Shown here piece by piece: positions 39,886-55,644 of a DNA stretch of 64,000 bases (positions within the stretch are counted from its first letter, which is position 1; each line of letters begins with the position of its first letter). This DNA is from Sipunculus nudus. Lineage: Eukaryota > Annelida > Sipuncula > Golfingiida > Sipunculidae. The notes below the pieces were generated by a model. It saw only the letters and a list, made by a program, of their open reading frames with translations, was not told the DNA's origin and did no database searches. The stretch is from NCBI GenBank assembly GCA_026874595.1, contig JAPPUL010000064.1, forward strand, positions 1 through 64,000, in the 5' to 3' direction. Position numbers and translations under genes: made by a program.

Positions 39886-40897
39886 TTTTGGGCTTCACTG
39901 CATTCGGGCCAGGATGGTTAAAAAATGAGATACACAAGCCCCCTTTTTCTTGGTCTTGTTTGACTGGAGAAACAACAAATTCTCAGGTAAAAAAAAGTTT
40001 AATATCAGAATTTATTTTGAAAATTATTTTAAAGAGGCCCAAACCTCAGGTGTTTTATAGATGTTATATAGGGAAAATAAATACAGCCACGTGTCCTTCA
40101 CAAAAACCTGTCTTTACAATGTGGATGATAATACAGGCTGATCGCTGCCACAAAATTGTGCCTGAACTGATGTTCAGAGTCTTTTCAGCTTATTCAAGTA
40201 CTATATTCTTTATTTCCAGGCTGTTTTTATGAGAAAAACTTGGTTTTGGGAAGCGGATTCCTGACAGGTAAGAAACATGAACTGTCACTCTATCTTCATA
40301 CCATAACAAGACTGGATTACAATTCTAGGGCTAATTTCAATAGGTAAACAACACTTTTTGGTGCCAGATTTGTGTCGGCATTTCACTGGGAGTGGTGCGG
40401 ATGACTTTTAGGGTGAATGACCGTATGGGGGGGGGGGGGGGGGGGGCAGAATGATAAGGTAACAGGGGAACAGGTGGGGGGGGGGGGGGGTAGAAGAGAG
40501 GAAATTTTCTACTTTTGGTTCATGACTGGGTATACACACACACACATATATATGTAAATATATAATTATTTATTTATTTATAGTCCCCCATTTGTTTGCC
40601 CCCCATTTGTTTGCCAAATTTGATGTTGCCAAATATCTTGACATACCATGTTTCTGTATATCATGCTTTATTTTTACATTGATTTTGTGCATGTTGACTC
40701 ATTGCAAAAAAAAACATGGTGTAGTTAAAATGTGTCATTTGGTGAATTTAATGGCCTCAATGAATAAAAAACAATGGTATATGGCCAGTATGTGCAGTAT
40801 TGTATAACAGCAGGCTCGAATAATTTCCCATGATTAGCATTTTCCCTATTTGACAGCATGGATTAACTGTCACCAGTAATTGAGTGTGTGTATTTAA

Positions 40898-40946
<49 letters not shown>

Positions 40947-41985
40947 TGCATATATATATATATATATATATATGTTCATATGTATATAGTTTGTGATTTA
41001 TATATATATATATATATATATACTTATATGTATAGTTATACTTATAACAGTAATAACACTGACACATCATTATATTTTCATCTTTTATTAATAATGTGAA
41101 ATAATCTGATGTATTTTCAGATCCAGAAACTCATTTTCTAAATGTTGGGTGAAGATCAACAGTGACTGAATTCAGAATTGCTGTTTTGCCCAGACACCAT
41201 GCATGCAGGCATTGGAAATGAAGACAGTCATCAGGCAACAATATTCACTACAGACTCTTGTTTCATCAATTTCTTAGAGTCAGGTATCCATGACACTGTA
41301 CTTCCAGAGTACTTTTCAGCATATTTTATTATAAACCTGACTGTCCAGGTTGGATGGACCCAGACACCAAAACTATATTGAAAATCATGCTTTTTTTTCT
41401 AAGTCTGACATAATCAGAGCATATCAGATATGTCTCCCACACAATTTGGTCTTTAATAACATATCAGGGGTATTAGATATTAGCACTAAGTAAATAGTGC
41501 CTCAGATGTAGAAAAGTGAGATAAATTTAGAATAATTGCAGAATGATATTTGATTTTTCACAGTGGCCACTGTCAGGTATACCGCACTAGATAATGTGAT
41601 AGTTATAGGGCTCTGAAATATTATTTTTTAGTGATAGGGTCCTGTAACTTTGAATTCTGATAGCGCTTTCATGCCATTATAGTTTGCTTTCATGTAAATA
41701 GGGGGCAAAAAAAATTGTGTATCTTAAGGTCACGTGGTCCTATTTGTTTACATGACCTGGGGTCACCAAGCCCTGAACCTGAAGGAGAGAAGTAAATGGT
41801 CTGGCTTTCTCTGGTTGGCTCTAGCCATCATGTGCTGGAGCATCAAAAACACCCCATTGTTTGATTTTTAAGTATGTTAAGCATAATTTCCAATAAAATT
41901 GACAGTATTGGTCAATTTTTTAAAAATCTATGGCCAATCAAAGAGATGTTGTCCAAATGCTTGTTTGGGACTGCTTGGTGGGGTA
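39886..41985 (+). repeat. Repeat unit 20
   Basis: 2,100 bp; reference tract lengths; first of three indistinguishable copies (20-22). Confidence 0.98.
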
Positions 41986-42997
41986 TTTTGGGCTTCACTG
42001 CATTCGGGCCAGGATGGTTAAAAAATGAGATACACAAGCCCCCTTTTTCTTGGTCTTGTTTGACTGGAGAAACAACAAATTCTCAGGTAAAAAAAAGTTT
42101 AATATCAGAATTTATTTTGAAAATTATTTTAAAGAGGCCCAAACCTCAGGTGTTTTATAGATGTTATATAGGGAAAATAAATACAGCCACGTGTCCTTCA
42201 CAAAAACCTGTCTTTACAATGTGGATGATAATACAGGCTGATCGCTGCCACAAAATTGTGCCTGAACTGATGTTCAGAGTCTTTTCAGCTTATTCAAGTA
42301 CTATATTCTTTATTTCCAGGCTGTTTTTATGAGAAAAACTTGGTTTTGGGAAGCGGATTCCTGACAGGTAAGAAACATGAACTGTCACTCTATCTTCATA
42401 CCATAACAAGACTGGATTACAATTCTAGGGCTAATTTCAATAGGTAAACAACACTTTTTGGTGCCAGATTTGTGTCGGCATTTCACTGGGAGTGGTGCGG
42501 ATGACTTTTAGGGTGAATGACCGTATGGGGGGGGGGGGGGGGGGGGCAGAATGATAAGGTAACAGGGGAACAGGTGGGGGGGGGGGGGGGTAGAAGAGAG
42601 GAAATTTTCTACTTTTGGTTCATGACTGGGTATACACACACACACATATATATGTAAATATATAATTATTTATTTATTTATAGTCCCCCATTTGTTTGCC
42701 CCCCATTTGTTTGCCAAATTTGATGTTGCCAAATATCTTGACATACCATGTTTCTGTATATCATGCTTTATTTTTACATTGATTTTGTGCATGTTGACTC
42801 ATTGCAAAAAAAAACATGGTGTAGTTAAAATGTGTCATTTGGTGAATTTAATGGCCTCAATGAATAAAAAACAATGGTATATGGCCAGTATGTGCAGTAT
42901 TGTATAACAGCAGGCTCGAATAATTTCCCATGATTAGCATTTTCCCTATTTGACAGCATGGATTAACTGTCACCAGTAATTGAGTGTGTGTATTTAA

Positions 42998-43046
<49 letters not shown>

Positions 43047-44085
43047 TGCATATATATATATATATATATATATGTTCATATGTATATAGTTTGTGATTTA
43101 TATATATATATATATATATATACTTATATGTATAGTTATACTTATAACAGTAATAACACTGACACATCATTATATTTTCATCTTTTATTAATAATGTGAA
43201 ATAATCTGATGTATTTTCAGATCCAGAAACTCATTTTCTAAATGTTGGGTGAAGATCAACAGTGACTGAATTCAGAATTGCTGTTTTGCCCAGACACCAT
43301 GCATGCAGGCATTGGAAATGAAGACAGTCATCAGGCAACAATATTCACTACAGACTCTTGTTTCATCAATTTCTTAGAGTCAGGTATCCATGACACTGTA
43401 CTTCCAGAGTACTTTTCAGCATATTTTATTATAAACCTGACTGTCCAGGTTGGATGGACCCAGACACCAAAACTATATTGAAAATCATGCTTTTTTTTCT
43501 AAGTCTGACATAATCAGAGCATATCAGATATGTCTCCCACACAATTTGGTCTTTAATAACATATCAGGGGTATTAGATATTAGCACTAAGTAAATAGTGC
43601 CTCAGATGTAGAAAAGTGAGATAAATTTAGAATAATTGCAGAATGATATTTGATTTTTCACAGTGGCCACTGTCAGGTATACCGCACTAGATAATGTGAT
43701 AGTTATAGGGCTCTGAAATATTATTTTTTAGTGATAGGGTCCTGTAACTTTGAATTCTGATAGCGCTTTCATGCCATTATAGTTTGCTTTCATGTAAATA
43801 GGGGGCAAAAAAAATTGTGTATCTTAAGGTCACGTGGTCCTATTTGTTTACATGACCTGGGGTCACCAAGCCCTGAACCTGAAGGAGAGAAGTAAATGGT
43901 CTGGCTTTCTCTGGTTGGCTCTAGCCATCATGTGCTGGAGCATCAAAAACACCCCATTGTTTGATTTTTAAGTATGTTAAGCATAATTTCCAATAAAATT
44001 GACAGTATTGGTCAATTTTTTAAAAATCTATGGCCAATCAAAGAGATGTTGTCCAAATGCTTGTTTGGGACTGCTTGGTGGGGTA
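41986..44085 (+). repeat. Repeat unit 21
   Basis: 2,100 bp; reference tract lengths. Confidence 0.98.
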
Positions 44086-45097
44086 TTTTGGGCTTCACTG
44101 CATTCGGGCCAGGATGGTTAAAAAATGAGATACACAAGCCCCCTTTTTCTTGGTCTTGTTTGACTGGAGAAACAACAAATTCTCAGGTAAAAAAAAGTTT
44201 AATATCAGAATTTATTTTGAAAATTATTTTAAAGAGGCCCAAACCTCAGGTGTTTTATAGATGTTATATAGGGAAAATAAATACAGCCACGTGTCCTTCA
44301 CAAAAACCTGTCTTTACAATGTGGATGATAATACAGGCTGATCGCTGCCACAAAATTGTGCCTGAACTGATGTTCAGAGTCTTTTCAGCTTATTCAAGTA
44401 CTATATTCTTTATTTCCAGGCTGTTTTTATGAGAAAAACTTGGTTTTGGGAAGCGGATTCCTGACAGGTAAGAAACATGAACTGTCACTCTATCTTCATA
44501 CCATAACAAGACTGGATTACAATTCTAGGGCTAATTTCAATAGGTAAACAACACTTTTTGGTGCCAGATTTGTGTCGGCATTTCACTGGGAGTGGTGCGG
44601 ATGACTTTTAGGGTGAATGACCGTATGGGGGGGGGGGGGGGGGGGGCAGAATGATAAGGTAACAGGGGAACAGGTGGGGGGGGGGGGGGGTAGAAGAGAG
44701 GAAATTTTCTACTTTTGGTTCATGACTGGGTATACACACACACACATATATATGTAAATATATAATTATTTATTTATTTATAGTCCCCCATTTGTTTGCC
44801 CCCCATTTGTTTGCCAAATTTGATGTTGCCAAATATCTTGACATACCATGTTTCTGTATATCATGCTTTATTTTTACATTGATTTTGTGCATGTTGACTC
44901 ATTGCAAAAAAAAACATGGTGTAGTTAAAATGTGTCATTTGGTGAATTTAATGGCCTCAATGAATAAAAAACAATGGTATATGGCCAGTATGTGCAGTAT
45001 TGTATAACAGCAGGCTCGAATAATTTCCCATGATTAGCATTTTCCCTATTTGACAGCATGGATTAACTGTCACCAGTAATTGAGTGTGTGTATTTAA

Positions 45098-45146
<49 letters not shown>

Positions 45147-46185
45147 TGCATATATATATATATATATATATATGTTCATATGTATATAGTTTGTGATTTA
45201 TATATATATATATATATATATACTTATATGTATAGTTATACTTATAACAGTAATAACACTGACACATCATTATATTTTCATCTTTTATTAATAATGTGAA
45301 ATAATCTGATGTATTTTCAGATCCAGAAACTCATTTTCTAAATGTTGGGTGAAGATCAACAGTGACTGAATTCAGAATTGCTGTTTTGCCCAGACACCAT
45401 GCATGCAGGCATTGGAAATGAAGACAGTCATCAGGCAACAATATTCACTACAGACTCTTGTTTCATCAATTTCTTAGAGTCAGGTATCCATGACACTGTA
45501 CTTCCAGAGTACTTTTCAGCATATTTTATTATAAACCTGACTGTCCAGGTTGGATGGACCCAGACACCAAAACTATATTGAAAATCATGCTTTTTTTTCT
45601 AAGTCTGACATAATCAGAGCATATCAGATATGTCTCCCACACAATTTGGTCTTTAATAACATATCAGGGGTATTAGATATTAGCACTAAGTAAATAGTGC
45701 CTCAGATGTAGAAAAGTGAGATAAATTTAGAATAATTGCAGAATGATATTTGATTTTTCACAGTGGCCACTGTCAGGTATACCGCACTAGATAATGTGAT
45801 AGTTATAGGGCTCTGAAATATTATTTTTTAGTGATAGGGTCCTGTAACTTTGAATTCTGATAGCGCTTTCATGCCATTATAGTTTGCTTTCATGTAAATA
45901 GGGGGCAAAAAAAATTGTGTATCTTAAGGTCACGTGGTCCTATTTGTTTACATGACCTGGGGTCACCAAGCCCTGAACCTGAAGGAGAGAAGTAAATGGT
46001 CTGGCTTTCTCTGGTTGGCTCTAGCCATCATGTGCTGGAGCATCAAAAACACCCCATTGTTTGATTTTTAAGTATGTTAAGCATAATTTCCAATAAAATT
46101 GACAGTATTGGTCAATTTTTTAAAAATCTATGGCCAATCAAAGAGATGTTGTCCAAATGCTTGTTTGGGACTGCTTGGTGGGGTA
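44086..46185 (+). repeat. Repeat unit 22
   Basis: 2,100 bp; reference tract lengths. Confidence 0.98.
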
Positions 46186-47197
46186 TTTTGGGCTTCACTG
46201 CATTCGGGCCAGGATGGTTAAAAAATGAGATACACAAGCCCCCTTTTTCTTGGTCTTGTTTGACTGGAGAAACAACAAATTCTCAGGTAAAAAAAAGTTT
46301 AATATCAGAATTTATTTTGAAAATTATTTTAAAGAGGCCCAAACCTCAGGTGTTTTATAGATGTTATATAGGGAAAATAAATACAGCCACGTGTCCTTCA
46401 CAAAAACCTGTCTTTACAATGTGGATGATAATACAGGCTGATCGCTGCCACAAAATTGTGCCTGAACTGATGTTCAGAGTCTTTTCAGCTTATTCAAGTA
46501 CTATATTCTTTATTTCCAGGCTGTTTTTATGAGAAAAACTTGGTTTTGGGAAGCGGATTCCTGACAGGTAAGAAACATGAACTGTCACTCTATCTTCATA
46601 CCATAACAAGACTGGATTACAATTCTAGGGCTAATTTCAATAGGTAAACAACACTTTTTGGTGCCAGATTTGTGTCGGCATTTCACTGGGAGTGGTGCGG
46701 ATGACTTTTAGGGTGAATGACCGTATGGGGGGGGGGGGGGGGGGGGCAGAATGATAAGGTAACAGGGGAACAGGTGGGGGGGGGGGGGGGTAGAAGAGAG
46801 GAAATTTTCTACTTTTGGTTCATGACTGGGTATACACACACACACATATATATGTAAATATATAATTATTTATTTATTTATAGTCCCCCATTTGTTTGCC
46901 CCCCATTTGTTTGCCAAATTTGATGTTGCCAAATATCTTGACATACCATGTTTCTGTATATCATGCTTTATTTTTACATTGATTTTGTGCATGTTGACTC
47001 ATTGCAAAAAAAAACATGGTGTAGTTAAAATGTGTCATTTGGTGAATTTAATGGCCTCAATGAATAAAAAACAATGGTATATGGCCAGTATGTGCAGTAT
47101 TGTATAACAGCAGGCTCGAATAATTTCCCATGATTAGCATTTTCCCTATTTGACAGCATGGATTAACTGTCACCAGTAATTGAGTGTGTGTATTTAA

Positions 47198-47246
<49 letters not shown>

Positions 47247-48284
47247 TGCATATATATATATATATATATATATGTTCATATGTATATAGTTTGTGATTTA
47301 TATATATATATATATATATATACTTATATGTATAGTTATACTTATAACAGTAATAACACTGACACATCATTATATTTTCATCTTTTATTAATAATGTGAA
47401 ATAATCTGATGTATTTTCAGATCCAGAAACTCATTTTCTAAATGTTGGGTGAAGATCAACAGTGACTGAATTCAGAATTGCTGTTTTGCCCAGACACCAT
47501 GCATGCAGGCATTGGAAATGAAGACAGTCATCAGGCAACAATATTCACTACAGACTCTTGTTTCATCAATTTCTTAGAGTCAGGTATCCATGACACTGTA
47601 CTTCCAGAGTACTTTTCAGCATATTTTATTATAAACCTGACTGTCCAGGTTGGATGGACCCAGACACCAAAACTATATTGAAAATCATGCTTTTTTTTCT
47701 AAGTCTGACATAATCAGAGCATATCAGAATGTCTCCCACACAATTTGGTCTTTAATAACATATCAGGGGTATTAGATATTAGCACTAAGTAAATAGTGCC
47801 TCAGATGTAGAAAAGTGAGATAAATTTAGAATAATTGCAGAATGATATTTGATTTTTCACAGTGGCCACTGTCAGGTATACCGCACTAGATAATGTGATA
47901 GTTATAGGGCTCTGAAATATTATTTTTTAGTGATAGGGTCCTGTAACTTTGAATTCTGATAGCGCTTTCATGCCATTATAGTTTGCTTTCATGTAAATAG
48001 GGGGCAAAAAAAATTGTGTATCTTAAGGTCACGTGGTCCTATTTGTTTACATGACCTGGGGTCACCAAGCCCTGAACCTGAAGGAGAGAAGTAAATGGTC
48101 TGGCTTTCTCTGGTTGGCTCTAGCCATCATGTGCTGGAGCATCAAAAACACCCCATTGTTTGATTTTTAAGTATGTTAAGCATAATTTCCAATAAAATTG
48201 ACAGTATTGGTCAATTTTTTAAAAATCTATGGCCAATCAAAGAGATGTTGTCCAAATGCTTGTTTGGGACTGCTTGGTGGGGTA
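46186..48284 (+). repeat. Repeat unit 23, with a 1-bp deletion
   Basis: 2,099 bp. Tract lengths are reference, but one T is missing between 47728 and 47729: CAGAATGTC here against CAGATATGTC elsewhere (unit position 1544). This breaks one arm of the 13-bp palindrome found in all other complete copies. Confidence 0.97.
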
Positions 48285-49296
48285 TTTTGGGCTTCACTGC
48301 ATTCGGGCCAGGATGGTTAAAAAATGAGATACACAAGCCCCCTTTTTCTTGGTCTTGTTTGACTGGAGAAACAACAAATTCTCAGGTAAAAAAAAGTTTA
48401 ATATCAGAATTTATTTTGAAAATTATTTTAAAGAGGCCCAAACCTCAGGTGTTTTATAGATGTTATATAGGGAAAATAAATACAGCCACGTGTCCTTCAC
48501 AAAAACCTGTCTTTACAATGTGGATGATAATACAGGCTGATCGCTGCCACAAAATTGTGCCTGAACTGATGTTCAGAGTCTTTTCAGCTTATTCAAGTAC
48601 TATATTCTTTATTTCCAGGCTGTTTTTATGAGAAAAACTTGGTTTTGGGAAGCGGATTCCTGACAGGTAAGAAACATGAACTGTCACTCTATCTTCATAC
48701 CATAACAAGACTGGATTACAATTCTAGGGCTAATTTCAATAGGTAAACAACACTTTTTGGTGCCAGATTTGTGTCGGCATTTCACTGGGAGTGGTGCGGA
48801 TGACTTTTAGGGTGAATGACCGTATGGGGGGGGGGGGGGGGGGGGCAGAATGATAAGGTAACAGGGGAACAGGTGGGGGGGGGGGGGGGTAGAAGAGAGG
48901 AAATTTTCTACTTTTGGTTCATGACTGGGTATACACACACACACATATATATGTAAATATATAATTATTTATTTATTTATAGTCCCCCATTTGTTTGCCC
49001 CCCATTTGTTTGCCAAATTTGATGTTGCCAAATATCTTGACATACCATGTTTCTGTATATCATGCTTTATTTTTACATTGATTTTGTGCATGTTGACTCA
49101 TTGCAAAAAAAAACATGGTGTAGTTAAAATGTGTCATTTGGTGAATTTAATGGCCTCAATGAATAAAAAACAATGGTATATGGCCAGTATGTGCAGTATT
49201 GTATAACAGCAGGCTCGAATAATTTCCCATGATTAGCATTTTCCCTATTTGACAGCATGGATTAACTGTCACCAGTAATTGAGTGTGTGTATTTAA

Positions 49297-49345
<49 letters not shown>

Positions 49346-50384
49346 TGCATATATATATATATATATATATATGTTCATATGTATATAGTTTGTGATTTAT
49401 ATATATATATATATATATATACTTATATGTATAGTTATACTTATAACAGTAATAACACTGACACATCATTATATTTTCATCTTTTATTAATAATGTGAAA
49501 TAATCTGATGTATTTTCAGATCCAGAAACTCATTTTCTAAATGTTGGGTGAAGATCAACAGTGACTGAATTCAGAATTGCTGTTTTGCCCAGACACCATG
49601 CATGCAGGCATTGGAAATGAAGACAGTCATCAGGCAACAATATTCACTACAGACTCTTGTTTCATCAATTTCTTAGAGTCAGGTATCCATGACACTGTAC
49701 TTCCAGAGTACTTTTCAGCATATTTTATTATAAACCTGACTGTCCAGGTTGGATGGACCCAGACACCAAAACTATATTGAAAATCATGCTTTTTTTTCTA
49801 AGTCTGACATAATCAGAGCATATCAGATATGTCTCCCACACAATTTGGTCTTTAATAACATATCAGGGGTATTAGATATTAGCACTAAGTAAATAGTGCC
49901 TCAGATGTAGAAAAGTGAGATAAATTTAGAATAATTGCAGAATGATATTTGATTTTTCACAGTGGCCACTGTCAGGTATACCGCACTAGATAATGTGATA
50001 GTTATAGGGCTCTGAAATATTATTTTTTAGTGATAGGGTCCTGTAACTTTGAATTCTGATAGCGCTTTCATGCCATTATAGTTTGCTTTCATGTAAATAG
50101 GGGGCAAAAAAAATTGTGTATCTTAAGGTCACGTGGTCCTATTTGTTTACATGACCTGGGGTCACCAAGCCCTGAACCTGAAGGAGAGAAGTAAATGGTC
50201 TGGCTTTCTCTGGTTGGCTCTAGCCATCATGTGCTGGAGCATCAAAAACACCCCATTGTTTGATTTTTAAGTATGTTAAGCATAATTTCCAATAAAATTG
50301 ACAGTATTGGTCAATTTTTTAAAAATCTATGGCCAATCAAAGAGATGTTGTCCAAATGCTTGTTTGGGACTGCTTGGTGGGGTA
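48285..50384 (+). repeat. Repeat unit 24
   Basis: 2,100 bp; reference tract lengths. Confidence 0.98.
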
Positions 50385-51395
50385 TTTTGGGCTTCACTGC
50401 ATTCGGGCCAGGATGGTTAAAAAATGAGATACACAAGCCCCCTTTTTCTTGGTCTTGTTTGACTGGAGAAACAACAAATTCTCAGGTAAAAAAAAGTTTA
50501 ATATCAGAATTTATTTTGAAAATTATTTTAAAGAGGCCCAAACCTCAGGTGTTTTATAGATGTTATATAGGGAAAATAAATACAGCCACGTGTCCTTCAC
50601 AAAAACCTGTCTTTACAATGTGGATGATAATACAGGCTGATCGCTGCCACAAAATTGTGCCTGAACTGATGTTCAGAGTCTTTTCAGCTTATTCAAGTAC
50701 TATATTCTTTATTTCCAGGCTGTTTTTATGAGAAAAACTTGGTTTTGGGAAGCGGATTCCTGACAGGTAAGAAACATGAACTGTCACTCTATCTTCATAC
50801 CATAACAAGACTGGATTACAATTCTAGGGCTAATTTCAATAGGTAAACAACACTTTTTGGTGCCAGATTTGTGTCGGCATTTCACTGGGAGTGGTGCGGA
50901 TGACTTTTAGGGTGAATGACCGTATGGGGGGGGGGGGGGGGGGGGCAGAATGATAAGGTAACAGGGGAACAGGTGGGGGGGGGGGGGGTAGAAGAGAGGA
51001 AATTTTCTACTTTTGGTTCATGACTGGGTATACACACACACACATATATATGTAAATATATAATTATTTATTTATTTATAGTCCCCCATTTGTTTGCCCC
51101 CCATTTGTTTGCCAAATTTGATGTTGCCAAATATCTTGACATACCATGTTTCTGTATATCATGCTTTATTTTTACATTGATTTTGTGCATGTTGACTCAT
51201 TGCAAAAAAAAACATGGTGTAGTTAAAATGTGTCATTTGGTGAATTTAATGGCCTCAATGAATAAAAAACAATGGTATATGGCCAGTATGTGCAGTATTG
51301 TATAACAGCAGGCTCGAATAATTTCCCATGATTAGCATTTTCCCTATTTGACAGCATGGATTAACTGTCACCAGTAATTGAGTGTGTGTATTTAA

Positions 51396-51444
<49 letters not shown>

Positions 51445-52483
51445 TGCATATATATATATATATATATATATGTTCATATGTATATAGTTTGTGATTTATA
51501 TATATATATATATATATATACTTATATGTATAGTTATACTTATAACAGTAATAACACTGACACATCATTATATTTTCATCTTTTATTAATAATGTGAAAT
51601 AATCTGATGTATTTTCAGATCCAGAAACTCATTTTCTAAATGTTGGGTGAAGATCAACAGTGACTGAATTCAGAATTGCTGTTTTGCCCAGACACCATGC
51701 ATGCAGGCATTGGAAATGAAGACAGTCATCAGGCAACAATATTCACTACAGACTCTTGTTTCATCAATTTCTTAGAGTCAGGTATCCATGACACTGTACT
51801 TCCAGAGTACTTTTCAGCATATTTTATTATAAACCTGACTGTCCAGGTTGGATGGACCCAGACACCAAAACTATATTGAAAATCATGCTTTTTTTTCTAA
51901 GTCTGACATAATCAGAGCATATCAGATATGTCTCCCACACAATTTGGTCTTTAATAACATATCAGGGGTATTAGATATTAGCACTAAGTAAATAGTGCCT
52001 CAGATGTAGAAAAGTGAGATAAATTTAGAATAATTGCAGAATGATATTTGATTTTTCACAGTGGCCACTGTCAGGTATACCGCACTAGATAATGTGATAG
52101 TTATAGGGCTCTGAAATATTATTTTTTAGTGATAGGGTCCTGTAACTTTGAATTCTGATAGCGCTTTCATGCCATTATAGTTTGCTTTCATGTAAATAGG
52201 GGGCAAAAAAAATTGTGTATCTTAAGGTCACGTGGTCCTATTTGTTTACATGACCTGGGGTCACCAAGCCCTGAACCTGAAGGAGAGAAGTAAATGGTCT
52301 GGCTTTCTCTGGTTGGCTCTAGCCATCATGTGCTGGAGCATCAAAAACACCCCATTGTTTGATTTTTAAGTATGTTAAGCATAATTTCCAATAAAATTGA
52401 CAGTATTGGTCAATTTTTTAAAAATCTATGGCCAATCAAAGAGATGTTGTCCAAATGCTTGTTTGGGACTGCTTGGTGGGGTA
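50385..52483 (+). repeat. Repeat unit 25
   Basis: 2,099 bp; second G tract 14. Confidence 0.98.
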
Positions 52484-53495
52484 TTTTGGGCTTCACTGCA
52501 TTCGGGCCAGGATGGTTAAAAAATGAGATACACAAGCCCCCTTTTTCTTGGTCTTGTTTGACTGGAGAAACAACAAATTCTCAGGTAAAAAAAAGTTTAA
52601 TATCAGAATTTATTTTGAAAATTATTTTAAAGAGGCCCAAACCTCAGGTGTTTTATAGATGTTATATAGGGAAAATAAATACAGCCACGTGTCCTTCACA
52701 AAAACCTGTCTTTACAATGTGGATGATAATACAGGCTGATCGCTGCCACAAAATTGTGCCTGAACTGATGTTCAGAGTCTTTTCAGCTTATTCAAGTACT
52801 ATATTCTTTATTTCCAGGCTGTTTTTATGAGAAAAACTTGGTTTTGGGAAGCGGATTCCTGACAGGTAAGAAACATGAACTGTCACTCTATCTTCATACC
52901 ATAACAAGACTGGATTACAATTCTAGGGCTAATTTCAATAGGTAAACAACACTTTTTGGTGCCAGATTTGTGTCGGCATTTCACTGGGAGTGGTGCGGAT
53001 GACTTTTAGGGTGAATGACCGTATGGGGGGGGGGGGGGGGGGGGCAGAATGATAAGGTAACAGGGGAACAGGTGGGGGGGGGGGGGGGTAGAAGAGAGGA
53101 AATTTTCTACTTTTGGTTCATGACTGGGTATACACACACACACATATATATGTAAATATATAATTATTTATTTATTTATAGTCCCCCATTTGTTTGCCCC
53201 CCATTTGTTTGCCAAATTTGATGTTGCCAAATATCTTGACATACCATGTTTCTGTATATCATGCTTTATTTTTACATTGATTTTGTGCATGTTGACTCAT
53301 TGCAAAAAAAAACATGGTGTAGTTAAAATGTGTCATTTGGTGAATTTAATGGCCTCAATGAATAAAAAACAATGGTATATGGCCAGTATGTGCAGTATTG
53401 TATAACAGCAGGCTCGAATAATTTCCCATGATTAGCATTTTCCCTATTTGACAGCATGGATTAACTGTCACCAGTAATTGAGTGTGTGTATTTAA

Positions 53496-53544
<49 letters not shown>

Positions 53545-54583
53545 TGCATATATATATATATATATATATATGTTCATATGTATATAGTTTGTGATTTATA
53601 TATATATATATATATATATACTTATATGTATAGTTATACTTATAACAGTAATAACACTGACACATCATTATATTTTCATCTTTTATTAATAATGTGAAAT
53701 AATCTGATGTATTTTCAGATCCAGAAACTCATTTTCTAAATGTTGGGTGAAGATCAACAGTGACTGAATTCAGAATTGCTGTTTTGCCCAGACACCATGC
53801 ATGCAGGCATTGGAAATGAAGACAGTCATCAGGCAACAATATTCACTACAGACTCTTGTTTCATCAATTTCTTAGAGTCAGGTATCCATGACACTGTACT
53901 TCCAGAGTACTTTTCAGCATATTTTATTATAAACCTGACTGTCCAGGTTGGATGGACCCAGACACCAAAACTATATTGAAAATCATGCTTTTTTTTCTAA
54001 GTCTGACATAATCAGAGCATATCAGATATGTCTCCCACACAATTTGGTCTTTAATAACATATCAGGGGTATTAGATATTAGCACTAAGTAAATAGTGCCT
54101 CAGATGTAGAAAAGTGAGATAAATTTAGAATAATTGCAGAATGATATTTGATTTTTCACAGTGGCCACTGTCAGGTATACCGCACTAGATAATGTGATAG
54201 TTATAGGGCTCTGAAATATTATTTTTTAGTGATAGGGTCCTGTAACTTTGAATTCTGATAGCGCTTTCATGCCATTATAGTTTGCTTTCATGTAAATAGG
54301 GGGCAAAAAAAATTGTGTATCTTAAGGTCACGTGGTCCTATTTGTTTACATGACCTGGGGTCACCAAGCCCTGAACCTGAAGGAGAGAAGTAAATGGTCT
54401 GGCTTTCTCTGGTTGGCTCTAGCCATCATGTGCTGGAGCATCAAAAACACCCCATTGTTTGATTTTTAAGTATGTTAAGCATAATTTCCAATAAAATTGA
54501 CAGTATTGGTCAATTTTTTAAAAATCTATGGCCAATCAAAGAGATGTTGTCCAAATGCTTGTTTGGGACTGCTTGGTGGGGTA
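52484..54583 (+). repeat. Repeat unit 26
   Basis: 2,100 bp; reference tract lengths; first of three indistinguishable copies (26-28), mirroring units 20-22. Confidence 0.98.
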
Positions 54584-55595
54584 TTTTGGGCTTCACTGCA
54601 TTCGGGCCAGGATGGTTAAAAAATGAGATACACAAGCCCCCTTTTTCTTGGTCTTGTTTGACTGGAGAAACAACAAATTCTCAGGTAAAAAAAAGTTTAA
54701 TATCAGAATTTATTTTGAAAATTATTTTAAAGAGGCCCAAACCTCAGGTGTTTTATAGATGTTATATAGGGAAAATAAATACAGCCACGTGTCCTTCACA
54801 AAAACCTGTCTTTACAATGTGGATGATAATACAGGCTGATCGCTGCCACAAAATTGTGCCTGAACTGATGTTCAGAGTCTTTTCAGCTTATTCAAGTACT
54901 ATATTCTTTATTTCCAGGCTGTTTTTATGAGAAAAACTTGGTTTTGGGAAGCGGATTCCTGACAGGTAAGAAACATGAACTGTCACTCTATCTTCATACC
55001 ATAACAAGACTGGATTACAATTCTAGGGCTAATTTCAATAGGTAAACAACACTTTTTGGTGCCAGATTTGTGTCGGCATTTCACTGGGAGTGGTGCGGAT
55101 GACTTTTAGGGTGAATGACCGTATGGGGGGGGGGGGGGGGGGGGCAGAATGATAAGGTAACAGGGGAACAGGTGGGGGGGGGGGGGGGTAGAAGAGAGGA
55201 AATTTTCTACTTTTGGTTCATGACTGGGTATACACACACACACATATATATGTAAATATATAATTATTTATTTATTTATAGTCCCCCATTTGTTTGCCCC
55301 CCATTTGTTTGCCAAATTTGATGTTGCCAAATATCTTGACATACCATGTTTCTGTATATCATGCTTTATTTTTACATTGATTTTGTGCATGTTGACTCAT
55401 TGCAAAAAAAAACATGGTGTAGTTAAAATGTGTCATTTGGTGAATTTAATGGCCTCAATGAATAAAAAACAATGGTATATGGCCAGTATGTGCAGTATTG
55501 TATAACAGCAGGCTCGAATAATTTCCCATGATTAGCATTTTCCCTATTTGACAGCATGGATTAACTGTCACCAGTAATTGAGTGTGTGTATTTAA

Positions 55596-55644
<49 letters not shown>
